The notes beneath the pieces are model-generated. The model saw nothing but the letters and a program-made list of their open reading frames with translations. It was not told where the DNA came from and did not search any database. Shown piece after piece: positions 12,118 to 35,110 of a stretch of 64,000 nt of DNA. The position numbers and the translations under genes were made by a program. Origin of the DNA: Nematostella vectensis. Its lineage: Eukaryota > Cnidaria > Anthozoa > Actiniaria > Edwardsiidae. The stretch spans positions 6,889,519 through 6,953,518 of the forward strand of contig NC_064036.1 of assembly GCF_932526225.1 (NCBI RefSeq), given 5' to 3'. Position 1 is the first letter of the stretch. Every line of letters begins with the position of its first letter.

Positions 12118-12620
12118 AGCATAAAAGTTCAGAAAATAGTTGGATAGGTTTCAATGTTAGATTTTACTTGGTGACATACCATAAGAAGTGGTTTATACAT
12201 ATAGTGTAATTATAAGTAATTAATTATGGATAGGATGGTAAGAGAAAATTCAGAATATAAATAATTAGTTGTCAATAGTCTCATGGCAGGAAAAAAAAAC
12301 TAAAAAACAAACAGAATTACCTATGGTCAGTGATTCAATGATTCTATATAATTCTTTGCCAAATTGACTAAACAAACATTCAAATATACAGCTTTTTATT
12401 TCAACAAACAAATTCATCCTGTTACAGCATAGCCAACGTACATTAGAGTTCAGAGAAGTTACAGGCTTTAATCATGGTGAAACCAAACTCCCTGGTCAAA
12501 CATATTCCAGGATACACCATTATGCAGCACTTGGTAATGTGGAGATGGTTTTTCTACAGTGCACATAGTGACACTGGCTAGCCTGGTCACAGGTATTCTG
12601 TTAGGGTTTCCTGTGAATGC

Positions 12621-12770
12621 AGGGCCGTAGCAGGGGGTGGGGGTACGTGCCCCCCCCCTAATATCTTCAAGAATTATAAGGAAATGTCCAGTGGGGGTGT
12701 GGCTGTGCCCCCAAATATTTCTTAATGTTTCTGTATTGTGCCCCTCCAATATTTTTTATGCTACTGCACT
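12621..12770. mobile_element. GGCCGTAGCAG-type MITE
   Basis: A short element with left end AGGGCCGTAGCAGG and right end CTACTGC, interior C/G-rich followed by TTTCTTAATGTTTCTGTATTG and CCCCTCCAATATTT. It is highly similar to 39782-39963, which keeps the better right end (CCTGCTACGGC), and partly to 7040-7115. Non-coding. Confidence 0.65.
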
Positions 12771-13365
12771 TGGTAAAATTGTGACATCACAGGTAGCCAT
12801 CTCAGCTCCTCCTACAGTACATTGCCATCCACAGAAGGAATAAACAGAATGCCAAAGATTTGGCTGAACATTGGCTTAAGGCCTGGAAAAAAGGCCAAAA
12901 TTGATAATAAAAATATATACAAAAACGAGCCATGATGCAACATACACTAGCTCACTAATCTGCTCTAATAAATAGCTACTTGTCATGCAATGGTTTGTCT
13001 GGATTCTGTAGCTTTTCCAAATTGGTATACTTTTTTTCTATTTCACAAATATGTGAAGACATTATACACTTTTTTTCGTGCTTGCTTTTTTCCTTTTCTA
13101 GGTAATATTACAATATCTACGAGTTAAATAGTAATAATCTGGCTTCTAAGTAAATATATAACTTGTTCAACCACCTGACTCCATGGCCACATTTTGTGGA
13201 ACCACTTCAATACTACCTAGTTAAACAATCTAAAGTCAAGTTTTGTATTGTTCAGTATTTGGGTAGTTTGCACCGACAACTGTAAAAACAAAGAATTGCA
13301 TAACTAGAAGTCTGTGTTGTTAAAGGTTTTCCTCAAGATGAATACTCAAGGACCTCTAAATGAAT

Positions 13366-16300
13366 CTAGACTGCATTGTGACCAACGTCATCTTCCTCTG
13401 CAGTCTCCATGGCAACATTATCACTAGCCCCTTGCTCCTTAATAAGGTTCAGAACTCTTTCAAGCACATCCCAGATGTTGTTCCCCTTGATGAAGTCATT
13501 GTCTACGAGGTTGACCAAGCAGTATGTATTCATGATCTTGTTAATGATTGCTCTAGATTTCGAGTCTTCAGTGTATAGGCGAGACCATTGTTGCTCCCAT
13601 AGGGAGAATGCTTCGTCCTGTTGAGATGAAGGAATTGGGGCATTTTTCACATGAATTATATGCAGGAGAAAGTTGAGTTCTAGAGACTACACAATTAACA
13701 TTTCTTCCTGTACAGAACAAAACATAAGAAAGACAAGAAAGAGAATGTGTGACGACATGACGGAAAAACCTGGAAAATGCGCAATTCGAGATAGAGAAAC
13801 AAGAAACACATTTCTTACAATTGCCATCAGTTCCTTGTATTCCGAACTGATTTTCATAACACCAATAACGTGAGGCCGAGATGCACATAGCAAGACTTTG
13901 GCTTTTTAAGATATTTTTTTCCTTGATCATCCTTGCTCTATGTATGACTCAGGGACGAAAAGCTCAAATTTACGAAAAATCGCATCAATTTAAAAAAAAG
14001 TAGCATTTGATATTTTGTTTGCTATTACTCACTAAGTACTTAGAGAAATTTTCCGCTTTATTAGATTTGAAATTGGCTTATTTGAAGCGTCATGTCATGT
14101 TTTTCTTGTCATGTTGTGTGTGACAAGTGCAAGAGGTGTTCTAGAGTCTCTCACATACAGTAACTTGAACATCTTTTTCTCCATGTACAGTTCACTTTAG
14201 TTTCCAGAACTAGCTTCCATTTACTACCGATTTAGAATGCTAAAGGTCAAAGAATCAAAGGTCAAAGAATCAAATGCCAAACTAGCAATTAAGGGGACAT
14301 CTAATTCGCAGGGAAACAAAACTAGTTTTCAGAACCGTTCAGTACCATGATCTCTGCTTTACCTTCCAAATCTTGAAGCTGATCGGGTCCACTACAGTGG
14401 GTTGAACAATCTCTCTGCCTGGGAACACACCCCATGTCACAGCAACTGGTGTCTGACTGTCACAATTAGTTATATCAACTGTGTCCTGAAATAAATACAT
14501 ACAAAAGAACTATGTTAACAAAATGACAATGGGGATAGAAACATTGAGTTTATCATCTGATACATTTCAAGGAATGACATCTAGGCTTAATGAGTTTGTA
14601 ACAGTTCGTTACCAGTGATATTTATGGCAAATAACTTTGTCATGTGTTATGACCATACCACTGTAATTCAGTAGCAACTGCGATAGTGGTAGTTGAAATA
14701 AACTATTATTATTATTACATCACGATCAGGGTGGGGTGGGTGGATCTACCTTTTGGCTAAGGGTTATGTTTGACCAAAGGAAATGGGGACAGAAAATTGC
14801 TTATTTTATGCCCTCTTAGGGATTTCTATTTCCCATGGCAGTCTAAAACTCTTTTCCAAGATTTCGCAACTGCAGGTATGAGACAGTAAAACATGATCTA
14901 GAGACACTCAAATAGAACAATGTAAAGCAAGTGGGGTCATTGCCTTCCATACTTACATGATTATTAACAACGTGGTAGTTGACTTGTGGGTAGTTTTTCA
15001 GTTCTTGCAACAAGATGTAGACAACCTCAGGACTTGCAAAGAACTCCAGGTATGCCTGTACGAAACAAGAAAAGGGTGTCAGTATTATGGACATAAAGGG
15101 TTTCATGTGGGTCACTACATCTTGCATAATTGTATATATAAAGCCTGAAATCAAGCAAGGTAATGTTTAAGCACCATTACTTTTTTTATTGGTGCTTAAA
15201 TCACAGAGAAGATTTCAAGATAAGACATGACATCACTTACTATACCTTTTGGTAGATGTAGCCCCCTTCACCACCCCACCCCAACAGCGGATCAGTGGAC
15301 GATGCAGCATTGACTGAGGGCTGACTGTTGATGCTAAGAATGCCATTTGAGTTGAAATGAATCAGTTTCTCCTTGATGAAACTTGTTTCTAAGGCTAGCT
15401 CTTCATCATTCCAAGGCAGTGAGGTTACCTAAAAGAACAATCCTGAATAAGTTACCAAAGCATCCATTTTTCTTAATGCATCCTTGAATGTAGAAGAAAG
15501 AAACAGAGGTGGGAAGCAAATTATTATTACTATCGTCTTTACTATAAGAATTGTATTTTGTTTTTACATTGAGGTGAAAGAAAACAGTCCATGCTAAAAA
15601 AATAGGTAAAGCTCCAAATTATTCGATTCAGCTCAAAGTTAGCTTATAGAGATACAACTAACTAGATACAACAGTGTTCATCATGCAACAAGTGCTTCTA
15701 TGCTCAATTCTAACAGAACAAATGAAAACATATTGATATTACACTAAATGTTTCTCCTTGGCAAACAGTTTATAACTTTATGTGTCCTAACTGGTCAGAA
15801 TACTTACTTTAACTCCATTTTCATTTTTCTCTCCAGAGATGTAACATTTGAACACTTCAAACACATCTTGGACATCATTCAGCTGCTGTCCCCACATCTT
15901 CAGCATCTGCTCCTTTTTGGCCTTACTACGCAGGTAGAACAAGTGATGGTCTGAGAAGTCACGGAAAGCGGGGGCTGATGAATTACCCCATCGCCCATTA
16001 GGGAACTCATCCCAGTCAGATGTTCTGTACAAGTAACTCTTGGGTCGGGAGGCCCAAAATATGGGGCGAACATCTTCGGTGAATCTCTTCTGATTGGCAG
16101 ATGCTCGCCAGGGGAGGGGCCTGCTAGCCGCAGGGTCCATACACCACAAGCCTAACGCCGTTAAGATCTCGCGGGTAGCTACTTCTCGGTTAAGGGTATA
16201 GAAATGAAGTCCAGGGACAAGACCACTGTCTAAAAGCTCTCGGCACATGTTAATAGCTTTTTGAACACCATAATTTCTGATAGCAACATCATTGTCTTTA

Positions 16301-19300
16301 ATAGTTTGTAGGTCGTCCATTATTGACTTCGGGACCTCTAGTCTAGACAGCTTTGCAAGATGACGCAGGGACTGATAAGCCTGAAACAGGAGTTAAGGCA
16401 AATATAAGAACATTACTCTTCTAAACCTAAAATATCAAAGTGTTTCCATATAGCTTTGAGCTTTGCAAATGTCTTTCAGCCACTAGTGACCAAATCACTT
16501 CGGTTAAAGACTGTTGTTTTGCATTGAAACCTTAAAACTCTTGCTGAAGCTATGTGAAAACATCCTTTGCTTCCCCACTTAGGGTGTCTTGAGAGCACGA
16601 TGTACCCATTTAAACCCATCAAGGTTGGCCCTGCAGTATTTAAACATTTTTCAATGATTTTCTCAAAATCAAACGTTTCTATAATAAACATGGATAGCAC
16701 AAGCAAGGCTGAGCCAACCTATGATAAAGAATCCCTTCATAGATTTGGTACAGGCAATTATTCTAAAGCAGAGACCCCAGAGACAATCAAAGGCGAGGAA
16801 AATACAGGGGAGTAGCAAGGGCAGCCATGGGGCATTCATGGCTGCTCAGAAGAAAATGTTTCATGAAAATATCTTTGGGTCAACGTCACTCTAAAAGTAA
16901 TCCAGGCCATGCAGGCCCATACAAGATTTGGTTGGCAGTATTTACAGTAAGTAGCCAATGAAAGCCCCTGCTGCACCTCCGAAATGCCCATATCACAAGT
17001 TCATAGTGGGGTATCTGCTCTAGATGCAACTGACTGTACCCCCATCTCACTGGAGAAGCATCCAAGGTGACTGCTACTAGGCCTGCTGGCTCTGGCTCGT
17101 CAGCTGATGCACTCGACCCACCACGGCACGAGTCTGCCCACCATGTGTTACGCCAGCGCCGGACCGCGACCCTAACCCTAACCACAGAACAGGGTGCAAC
17201 ATGACTTAAACTCCGGGGCTCAAATTTGCAATTATAATCAAAACACTGCCACGTTAGCAGTCACAAATTAGCCCCAAAAGGTCTCCAGTAAAATTGCTTA
17301 TCTCCGAGCCTAAGTCAGTTGGAATAAAAGTATTTTTTCACTGGTAACAAGACAGTTGTGTTAAGAGATTGATATACTATTGATTTTCTGTCTACTCACG
17401 ATTTCGCTGCAAAATTTTTAATTTTGCACTATCCATAATCTAGCACATCTGCATAAATCATTTTCATGCTGTTTAAAATGCTAGTATTTTAGAGCGCACA
17501 CAGCTTGGTATAGCATAATTTTACTATAGGTTTAGAATATGAAATTTGAATTTAGGGCTTAGAGAAATTGTCCTGACATGTTGACTCCTTCACGGCTGAT
17601 TGATAACTGATTGTTCTTGAGCCTGGGGGTGGGAGGAGCTTTCCCTTTTATGGCGGAACCTCATGTTTAAGTAGGTGTTTTTTTAAAGATAGCTTTATCT
17701 AAATCTACTTAAGCAGAGTCGTGTGCTTCAAATATAATTACTCTTTATCGTCATCAGATTTAAATCTCAATGTTTGGAGTGCTTTTAAACTAATCCTCAA
17801 AAAACATGAGAGTGAAATGCCAATTTGGAACATATGCCTTGTTAGCACTGATGACTTTACTTTATGTTAGAGTGTTATTTTGTCAAAAGGTTAGTTTGAA
17901 AAAAGAAAGGTATGCAGTAGAACTCAGGGTTTCCCAATGAAAATAGTAAAGGTATCAGGTCCATGATACAATTGTCTCAAGTTGCCTTTGTTTCTCTTAC
18001 AAACTTTTTTGACCATATTTCTTCTAGTGCATATTTACTTATATAACAGTAACATCTACAAGTTACATCAATAGACATTGCTGATGGACTATTAGAATAA
18101 AATTACCCCTAATTCCCTTTTAATAATCTAAGCATGGCACAACAAAATGAATAACATAACACAATAGACCGTCTTCAAAATGTTGCATTTGCATCCAAAA
18201 TGCCACAGACTGGCTCATATAAAATGGCGTACGAAGTGGAGTTTACAGAAAAAGCTATAGAAAATGCTGTCAGAGCAATAGCCAAATTGGCGCTAGAGTC
18301 AAATACCCCTTTACTTGCATTTTGGATCAACTGTGGCCCGCATTTTGGATCCATGCACAACATGGTGAAAATGGTCTATTGAAATAAAGGAAGAGATACT
18401 GTCGTCTTACCTTGTATATAGCTGTGCTAAAAGACAGAAAACACATATTTTTCTATATAACTTAAGTTATAACTAAAGCCCCGATAACAAATATCATAAG
18501 ATGATGTTGAAGCAAGAAATTTCACAATAGAAATTTCAAATAGATTTCTTATCAAATTACATTTTTTTCAATTCAAATTAAAGAGACTAAATTCTTGGAT
18601 TAATAAAGTTTATCTAATTTCTATTGCATACAATTTCTCACTTCAGCACTATTGCTCATGTACCAAGTCAAGGTTTGCTTTTGAACATTTTTGCTAACCT
18701 ACCAAAGTTAAAATAGAAATAAGTTAATAAGAAGCATACAAATAAACTTACATAAGCCTTTTTTTGAAAACTGTATCTAAGAATTTTTTTCCCAATTGCT
18801 AGTTTACCACAGAACATTTTAGGTTTCTCAGGTGAGTAAGCAGGTATGTCCAAAAATCAAACCCTGTTGGTAATAAAAAAAATACTTGTTTTAAAGATTG
18901 TTAAAGTCTCATTCCTAAGATATACCTGAATGGGCAATATACCAGGAATTACCGGCACTTTTATGCCAATATCTCGGCAGTCCTGCAGAAACTTAAAAAA
19001 GGTTTTGTTCTCAAAGAACAGTTGAGTGATGATGAAGTCAGCACCAGCGTCAACCTTCTCCTTTAGGTGCTTGAGGTCATCCTCATAGCTGGCGCAGTCA
19101 GGGTGGCCTGCAGGGTAACCTGGAGACAAAACCAGAGACTGAGTCTATCTATAACAACAAAGATCATTAACAATAAGCACACACACATTTTATAAACATT
19201 TAACATTGAGTAGAGATGCTACAGTTAAAAGACACCACAATTTTGTAGATGGTATCTTGCTTTCCAGAATGATTAAAAACAGGCAGAAATGAACACTGCA

Positions 19301-20543
19301 AAGATTTTCCTTGATCATCCTTCTGCTATTTGTAAATACTGGGGTGACTACTCTCAATTTCAATGCAAAAAGTTGCATTAGAATTTAAAAAGTAGCATTT
19401 GATATTTTGTTTATTATTTCTACCAAAGTAATTAAAGAAATAGTCTGCTTTATTTGATGAGTGTATTAGAAACATTACTTCCTTCATGTCAAGAAAAGAC
19501 AGGATTGACACATTCGCAAATCAGTGGGCTGCAAATCGCGTAGGTGATAGTGATATGGTAAGAGAATTCTTCCTAATGCGCACCTGCTACACAAATGGTG
19601 AAGCTTTCATCAAAATTATTCCTAATGTGCCGAACCATGTCTGCACCGTAGGCCAGCCCATCTTCTAGAGCCTTCCATTCCTCACCGTCTGGAGGATCTA
19701 AGAAATAAAATTGAAACCTTATGTGTACAAATTAAAAAAAAAAACACAAATTTCTTCAAATTACAATTACTTGAAGTAATGAGTAATTGTTAGGCAATTT
19801 TGTTCATTTTTCGCTAATAAGACCAATTCCTGACAATTCAGACTGCTTTAAGTGTTTAGAAAAAATCTGGAATTACTCATTTAAATTCCACACTTCAATC
19901 TGATCAGGCAGATTGAGGGAGATATTTATGTTTCAATTCATGTACACATAAAAAAAACTATTTGAAAGCAAGGGATAAAACAATGCCCATCAATGCAACA
20001 AAAACAAGCAATATTAGTCTATATGCCAGCACAAAGAATGTATATTGTTGACCTGAAATATTGAATGTAAAAGGTGACAAATATATACATACCACCGCGA
20101 AGTGCAAGGATATTTCTGATGCCTAAAGTTTTGGCCTTGTGAAGATTTTTTGTCACAGACGCCTTAGTTTGATTGGCACATGTCATATGCAACATGGTCT
20201 CCAGTCCACAATAGTTCAACGCAGTGCTTGCAATTGTCATTGAGCTTGTGTCTTTGTCCCCCGATGGATCACCTGCAGGATGCCATGTCACATCACAAAA
20301 CAATGGGCAAGCACTGGCCAAGCGATCAAAGGTTCCCAATAAATTCACAGCACCATTTGGAGTGCGAGGAGGAAAGAACTCCACAGAGAAAAATTTTTCT
20401 TCTTTCTGTATCTTCATGTTCATTTTCTCAATGAGACTTAGAGGTGTTGAGGGTACAGATGGTGTTGAAGATTTTGACTGTGATTCTATTTCACTAAGAA
20501 TATCCATGGAGACTTCTGGGTCTTTCTGACCAACCCCCATCAT
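13366..20543 (-). CDS. MTHFR: Methylenetetrahydrofolate reductase
   Basis: Coding exons in transcript order: 20543-20093, 19697-19584, 19119-18926, 16380-15808, 15428-15246, 15055-14957, 14485-14363, 13617-13366. They total 1989 nt, 662 aa (the human enzyme is 656), all phases consistent. The enzyme reduces 5,10-methylene-THF to 5-methyl-THF in the cytosol with FAD and NADPH, feeding methionine synthesis. A Ser/Thr-rich N-terminus (about 20-35), comparable to the phosphorylated regulatory leader of animal MTHFR, precedes the TIM-barrel catalytic domain, which carries VEFFPPRTP (Glu about 55), [21 protein letters not shown] and [25 protein letters not shown] then [10 protein letters not shown] mark the start of the SAM-binding regulatory domain, and it ends with VNLVDNDF. 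A good acceptor at 20577-20578 suggests a non-coding first exon further right. The start is the ATG ATG pair at 20543. The large introns hold TIR elements. Confidence 0.97.
13751..14124. mobile_element. TIR element, family copy 1 (in MTHFR intron 7)
   Basis: The ends are CGACATGACGGAAAAAC on the left and GTTTTTCTTGTCATGTTG on the right. About 375 bp, non-coding, containing CAGGGACGAAAAGCTCAAATTT and a GCATTTGATATTTTGTTTGC stretch. A second full copy lies at 42488-42868 and a 190-bp fragment at 19308-19498. Confidence 0.8.
18163..18382. mobile_element. Short TIR element in MTHFR intron 3
   Basis: Left end CAATAGACCGTCTTCAAAATG, followed by TCCAAAATGCC. Right end complementary: GGATCCATGCACAACATGG then ATGGTCTATTG. 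The arms match over about 45 bp with a few mismatches. Total about 220 bp. A 61-codon open frame inside is incidental. Confidence 0.75.
19308..19498. mobile_element. Truncated copy of the GTCATGACGG TIR family
   Basis: It shares CCTTGATCATCCTT, AAAAAGTAGCATTTGATATTTTGTTT and the CTGCTTTATTTGATG-like tail with 13751-14124, but lacks the left terminus. It lies in MTHFR intron 2. Confidence 0.6.
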
Positions 20544-21954
20544 GGACTGGTGACGACACAGCTCAAGAGATCAAGTCTAGAGAGATAATAAGTACATGCA
20601 AATGAGGTTATAAAGCATGCACTCAATTATATGCACCATAGTATCAAAATTTAAATCTTAACAAATCTGAAACTAAAAAAACTAAATGTACTTACTTTGG
20701 CATAATAAGTAAAGACTAGAAAAGCCAAAGGAAATGACTGAACTAAAGCCCAGCTCATTTGCATAACAAATAACTTTTTCTATACAAATACATAATATAA
20801 TCAATCGTTTGCATCAAAACATACTTGAATTGTCACCAGCATTACTAGTTAAATACCATGAAAATAGAGAAAATTAAAATGTGTACTATCTGGCTCTACC
20901 AGAGGCAAGCTAGTCTGTCTATTAGACCATAGGCCGTCTAGCACCGAAAAGGTTGAAACCCGTTTTGCAGGTATTTGTTAAAGGAAACCATGGGTCTAGC
21001 CTCGGCCCTAACTCTCAGCCCACGAGGGTAGAACCGGTAGATTTACTTTGCGTTTAGAAGGGAATAATCTACTAATAATCTCTATCAATCATGCGAGCAG
21101 GAAATATGTCAAACTTCTCGAGCAAGACAACAAATAACTTTATGCTCAAAAACAATCTACCTCCTGAAGGCAAAGAAATGTGGATAACGTCGACATTTTG
21201 AAAGGTTCTCATAGACTAAGAGAGCTATTAGGTTATATATAGCAGCAACAAACCTGATAATAGTTCAAGTAAAGTACAGAGATGTGTTATTTCGTCGTTC
21301 ACTTTCTTCAAGACAACCCCTTTTATAACATTTCGCTGTCTGCTCAAGCATATTTGGCCCAGAAGTCGAACCTTGTACTCAACGACCACGTGAGCATTGT
21401 ACTCTTCAGCCAATAGAAAGAAAGAAATAGCGTTGATGGTCCGGCGTGACCTAGCCTCATTGCGTGACTCTCGTGCTAGTAATATTCCAGCTCGGCTTTG
21501 TTTTGGCGTGAGGGGAAAAAATTTTTTCAAGCTGGCTGGCCAAAAAAAATATTATATTGGGGTGAGGGGTGTGAATGATTCCCTAGCCAACCTGTAGACG
21601 TTGGATGCTTTTTCGGCAAGAAAACCCGAAATCGTAGCTCGTGCCCCCATCTTATGAGAGGCGCGGGGTGGGGTGGAGTTAGTGTGGGGGGAGGGGGGTG
21701 GGTCGGACGTTGACCACATAGAAGAAATGCATAGGAATGCATAGAAGCTAAAATTCACAAATTTACCTCACGCCCGGTGCAAATGTTTAACATATTGGTA
21801 TCCCCTCTTTTTTGGGTCGGTACCTGATGGTACCAAGTGTACTTTTCATCTAAAAGTAAATAAATAAAACAAAAACAAACAAAAGAACAAAAACAATCTT
21901 ATTCAGTGCGGGACGTGGGGTCAGTTTACCATTAGTCAGAAAAACGAAACCTTA

Positions 21955-22290
21955 TACCACAGGTAGCCCAGGCAATGGTTTTGAAGCTTGTTCGTAGCTT
22001 GGAATCGGCTGTTATTCTTAAAGGTAAAACGAGTGGATTGAAGTCGCGATTTTTTGTGAAACATTGCCAATAAAATTGCCTTAAAACTTAGAACATGCCT
22101 TGTTGTTGTCATATTTATGTGTAATATACGATTTTGGGGGGTTTTCGTAACGGAATATATGACTTCTCTCCCCCTACTTAGTAGTTTCACAAAAAATCGC
22201 GACTTCAATCCACTCGTTTTACCTCTAAGAATAACAGCCGATTCCAAGCTACGAACAAGCTTCGAAACCATTGCCTGGGCTACCTGTGCT
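21955..22290. mobile_element. Foldback element with about 105-bp arms
   Basis: The left arm (from ACCACAGGTAGCCCAGGCAA to GCGATTTTTTGTGAAAC) and right arm (GTTTCACAAAAAATCGCGAC to TTGCCTGGGCTACCTGTG) are almost perfectly complementary over about 105 bp, with about 120 bp between them. No coding capacity. The terminal word GCTTGGGCTACCTGTGG-like text also occurs in the tandem repeat at 25710-25885. Confidence 0.85.
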
Positions 22291-22819
22291 TATACTATGC
22301 TATAAAAGAGGGGAGACAGCGCCCCGCCTGAATAATGGCTGCCTGGCCTGGTTTTGGAAGGTCCTGAATAAAACTCAAACTTAAAATCATCCAAATTGTA
22401 TTAGGGACGGGCCATTAGAAAAGTTAAGGGGGAGTGGGGGGTGGGGAGGTTTCACACGTGATTTTTTTCTTGTCTCCCAGACGTGCAGGAATTTTTTTTA
22501 ATCGTTGTATGCATTTTCTTTCTCTATCCGGTTTGGGCTGTATGCATTTTTTGACCTTTCATCGTGTATCTGAAGTAAACTTCGGCTACGAAGCGACTGT
22601 TAAACTGGCCTCAGGGATTCCTTCTAATATTTATTAGATTAAAACATTCTGGAATAAATGGATGATTACGGTATATAAGCTTAATTATGGGCATATTCCT
22701 ACACATTCCGATCATACAAATTTACAGAACGAAACTTACAAGCAATGGAATTTACCACAGGCTTACCAACCTCTCAGTCAGTCCCAGTCAATCCCAGTAA
22801 CTAGCTCGAATATTTTTAC

Positions 22820-22956
22820 GATTGATCACCTCCTGTATAATTTTCCTATAATTGTCTTATGTCACAATAAACTCTTATTGCTTTGTGATGTGTATTTATT
22901 CAGAATAAGCGGTATTGCTAAATTAAGACAATTATAGGACAATTACAGGAGGTGAT
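22820..22956. repeat. Inverted repeat
   Basis: TGATCACCTCCTGTATAATT...CTATAATTGTCTTA on the left pairs with TAAGACAATTATAGGACAAT...ACAGGAGGTGAT on the right, arms of about 35-38 bp around a 60-bp AT-rich loop. Probably a small MITE. Confidence 0.65.
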
Positions 22957-22959
22957 AAG

Positions 22960-23345
22960 TCACTGCTACCGTTGTCCGCGGTCCGCTGTGTAGCAGTCTG
23001 TGCATATTTATAGAACGAAGTATCAAATAAATAAGTCTAGGTAATCTAAGTCGTTAATACCGTGGTCCGCAGTCCGCTGTGGAGCCGTCTGTGCATATTT
23101 ATAGAACGAAGTATCAAATAACAAGTCTAAGTAATCTAAGTGACTGCTACCGTGGTCCGTAGTCCGCTGTGAAGCCGTCTTTGCCTATTTATAGAATATG
23201 GATGAATTAGTAGTCTTTGACTGCGGACCGCGAACCAACATAACATATCCGATTATAATTTAATTGTGCAATGATGGATATTTTATATTAAGTAGTATTC
23301 TAAATTAATTGTGCAATAATGGATATTTTATATTGAGTAGTTCTG
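22960..23345. repeat. Tandem repeats with GTCCGCGGTCCGC core
   Basis: Three copies of an about 95-bp unit with GGTCCGC-GTCCGCTGTG, GTCTGTGCATATTTATAGAA and AAGTCTA-GTAATCTAAGT (22960-23200). Then come two copies of TTGTGCAAT-ATGGATATTTTATATT (23261 and 23308), bordered by the inverse core CTGCGGACCGCG. The whole block could be one decayed element with terminal and sub-terminal copies. Confidence 0.65.
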
Positions 23346-24395
23346 GACTGCGGACCGCGGCCGATGAAAGAGGCCTTAAAATGTGGACGGGTATTCTGAA
23401 GTTTGGCCGATAAAACACACAAATCACGCATTGTAAAGCTGAAATCAATGTATCATGGTACCTGAAGGGTGGATCCCTGTGCGGTCTTGACTTAAACCTA
23501 GGGAGCACGGCAGAATGTGTTTCTTTACATTTACTCCACAAAGATAAACCACTTTGTTATGCAACGCGTCATGTCACGTTTGTTTTGTTTGCGGGGCTCG
23601 GATAATGAAGTGGATTATGTTTGTCAACAGGGTCTTCGTTCGTATAATACCCGAATCCTTTCCGACGGGATACACTTCGTGCATCTTTCGTCGGCTCTTC
23701 GTGCCGACACTACGTGTATCTGATATCTTCGGGCGGTCTGTAACCAATGAAACGAAGGACCCTGTTAACAAACATAATCCACAGTGCCAGCCCAACATCC
23801 CCAACAGCGCAAATGATATATACCCTTACAAAACAAACACACGAGGTGTCATTAGTCTAAGACATATTCTATTTTAATTATTCAGGAGAACATGATTACT
23901 ATCATTATTTTATTTGAGGGACGTTTTGTTAATTTTTTTCAGTACACAATGGAAGCAAAATTATTCGAATTTTATTAGAATGATTTTACGTATTACACTT
24001 TATTTGTGATCTGATTCTATTGTTTTCTTTTGTGTTTTACTAACTATTACCCGATGACATTCACACTTTGTTTCACTTCACGGGTTAATGGAAACCACTC
24101 CATCAGACATTTGGCATCACAATTTAGTTATCATGGTTCTAAGCCCCTTTCCTGCCGGCTTATGTCACAGCTTTTACATCTCTTATCTAACTGATGAGTT
24201 TGCTCCTCCCAGGGTGTAGCGGGGAGGGGTTGCCCTGCTAAGGTCCTCTTCAGTTTTTTTTTAGGCTTGGAACAACAACTTTTCAATAGTGCTATATGGC
24301 ACGAGAAGTCCCCTTCAATTGCCATATGGTGATCAGTGTCAATATACTGTTGTATCTTACAAATGTCATTTGTGCCTTTTAAAAAAAAATCATTA

Positions 24396-33865
<9,470 letters not shown>

Positions 33866-35110
33866 TTTGAAAAACCAAGACGACAAAGGCCTGTTTACGT
33901 AGTGAAGACCCTGTACCCAAGGAACACAAAAGACTATTCATCTGCTCAGATGAAGTTCTTCCAGCCCATATCATATCGTGGAGGAAAAAAAATTCTCATG
34001 CTCACAGAAACATAAGTCACATAAACGCCGCATGGACGACGCAGATTTTTCGAACCGGGCTACTTTTTTTAAACAAACGTAGTAAAGTAAGTTTTATTGA
34101 GAGACAATTTTCTAGAAAGGGACTCGTACATGGAGTTTCGTTAAACCATGTACATTTTATAAATGGTATCCATGTCTGAGGGAATTAGATGGGCGACCGG
34201 ATTAATGTAACTGGCGGATGCATAACGAGCATTCTCAATGGGTGGGTCCTTAAGTAGAGCTGTCGACAAAGACGAGCGCTCAGAGTGTGTTGACAAATTA
34301 AAGACGTAATATAACATAATTAATATAAGCTACAGAGGAAGACAGGAAGATGGAATTATAAATAATAATAGTGCCTGCTATGTAGAAAAGGCGAGTGACA
34401 AAGATGTACACTTTTTAAGAACGTCTAATTTTCAGTTGAGGCTGGTCCGTTCTTATTTTTGGAGCATTTTAAGGCTGAAAATGTTTTTTAACGATGTTCT
34501 TGAATTTTAGTGCTTAAAAAAAATAGTACCTAATAATGGATTATTAGGAGGAGAATTACACAAATGATGAATAACAATATACAGAATATAAAAATATTCA
34601 AGGTTGTTATAAATGAACCCAATTTAACACTGCATTAAAACACATAAGACTAAAAAATCAATATGGACGTTCTTAGAAAAAAAAGGTTCTTATAAAACAA
34701 GAGTGATTTGCTTAATCGTTCGTCTCATCACGTTAAGCTTGCGCTCTTACATCTTTGCTTTTAACGTTGCGTTGTTATTGCTGTTTAGTGCCGTGTGCTA
34801 TCTGACGCTTTCTCATTGGTTAAGCCTGGGTTTCCATGTCGTACCAGTCGTAAAGGTCGTAATTATCTTACTAAGACCCTTCATCTGTATGAGTTTGGTT
34901 TGATTAGGATCAATTGCTATCGAATAAAAGCTAATTGTCGCGAGTTGTATTCTGTTAATTATTTCCTGGAAAATTTTGCGATCGTGGAGGAAAGATCTTA
35001 CCAAGCACACTAACGATGTCTCTATAACACTTAGAATTTATAATCAAACGTTGAGTTAAATTGCACGTATTTTTCTCATCAGTGAATTGAAACTGGTCTT
35101 ATAGCCAAAT

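Larger units (their letters stand above)
11793..13365. other. Convergent 3' flank between kinase and MTHFR
   Basis: No gene is seen. The interval holds the 3' UTR of the kinase (plus strand) and that of MTHFR (minus strand), and two TIR elements (11813-12117 and 12621-12770). A TTTATT at about 12391 would give an AATAAA polyadenylation signal for MTHFR on the minus strand. I found no equally clear plus-strand signal close behind the kinase stop, so the transcript ends may overlap. Confidence 0.5.
20544..24395. other. Intergenic: MTHFR 5' side to SDF4 3' side
   Basis: No gene is supported. Contents: the MTHFR upstream region, with a CACGTG E-box near 21388 and an ATTGG/CCAAT box near 21410; a long foldback (21955-22290); an inverted pair (22820-22956); a three-copy tandem repeat (22960-23200); a two-copy 33-bp repeat around 23261-23341; and the presumed 3' UTR of SDF4 with TTTATT (AATAAA on minus) near 24000. 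Open frames here look incidental. Confidence 0.5.

Noticed and set aside
16886-17190. 99-codon minus-strand frame and a short CCCTAACCCTAACC run in an MTHFR intron
   Set aside because: No family features; two telomere-like units are too few to mean anything.
33866-33886. Upstream extension of the SDF4 frame
   Set aside because: The extension begins with TTG, and the signal peptide fits the ATG at 33865.
34411-34680. Possible TIR pair TAAGAACGTC
   Set aside because: Only about 10 bp match; too weak to call an element.
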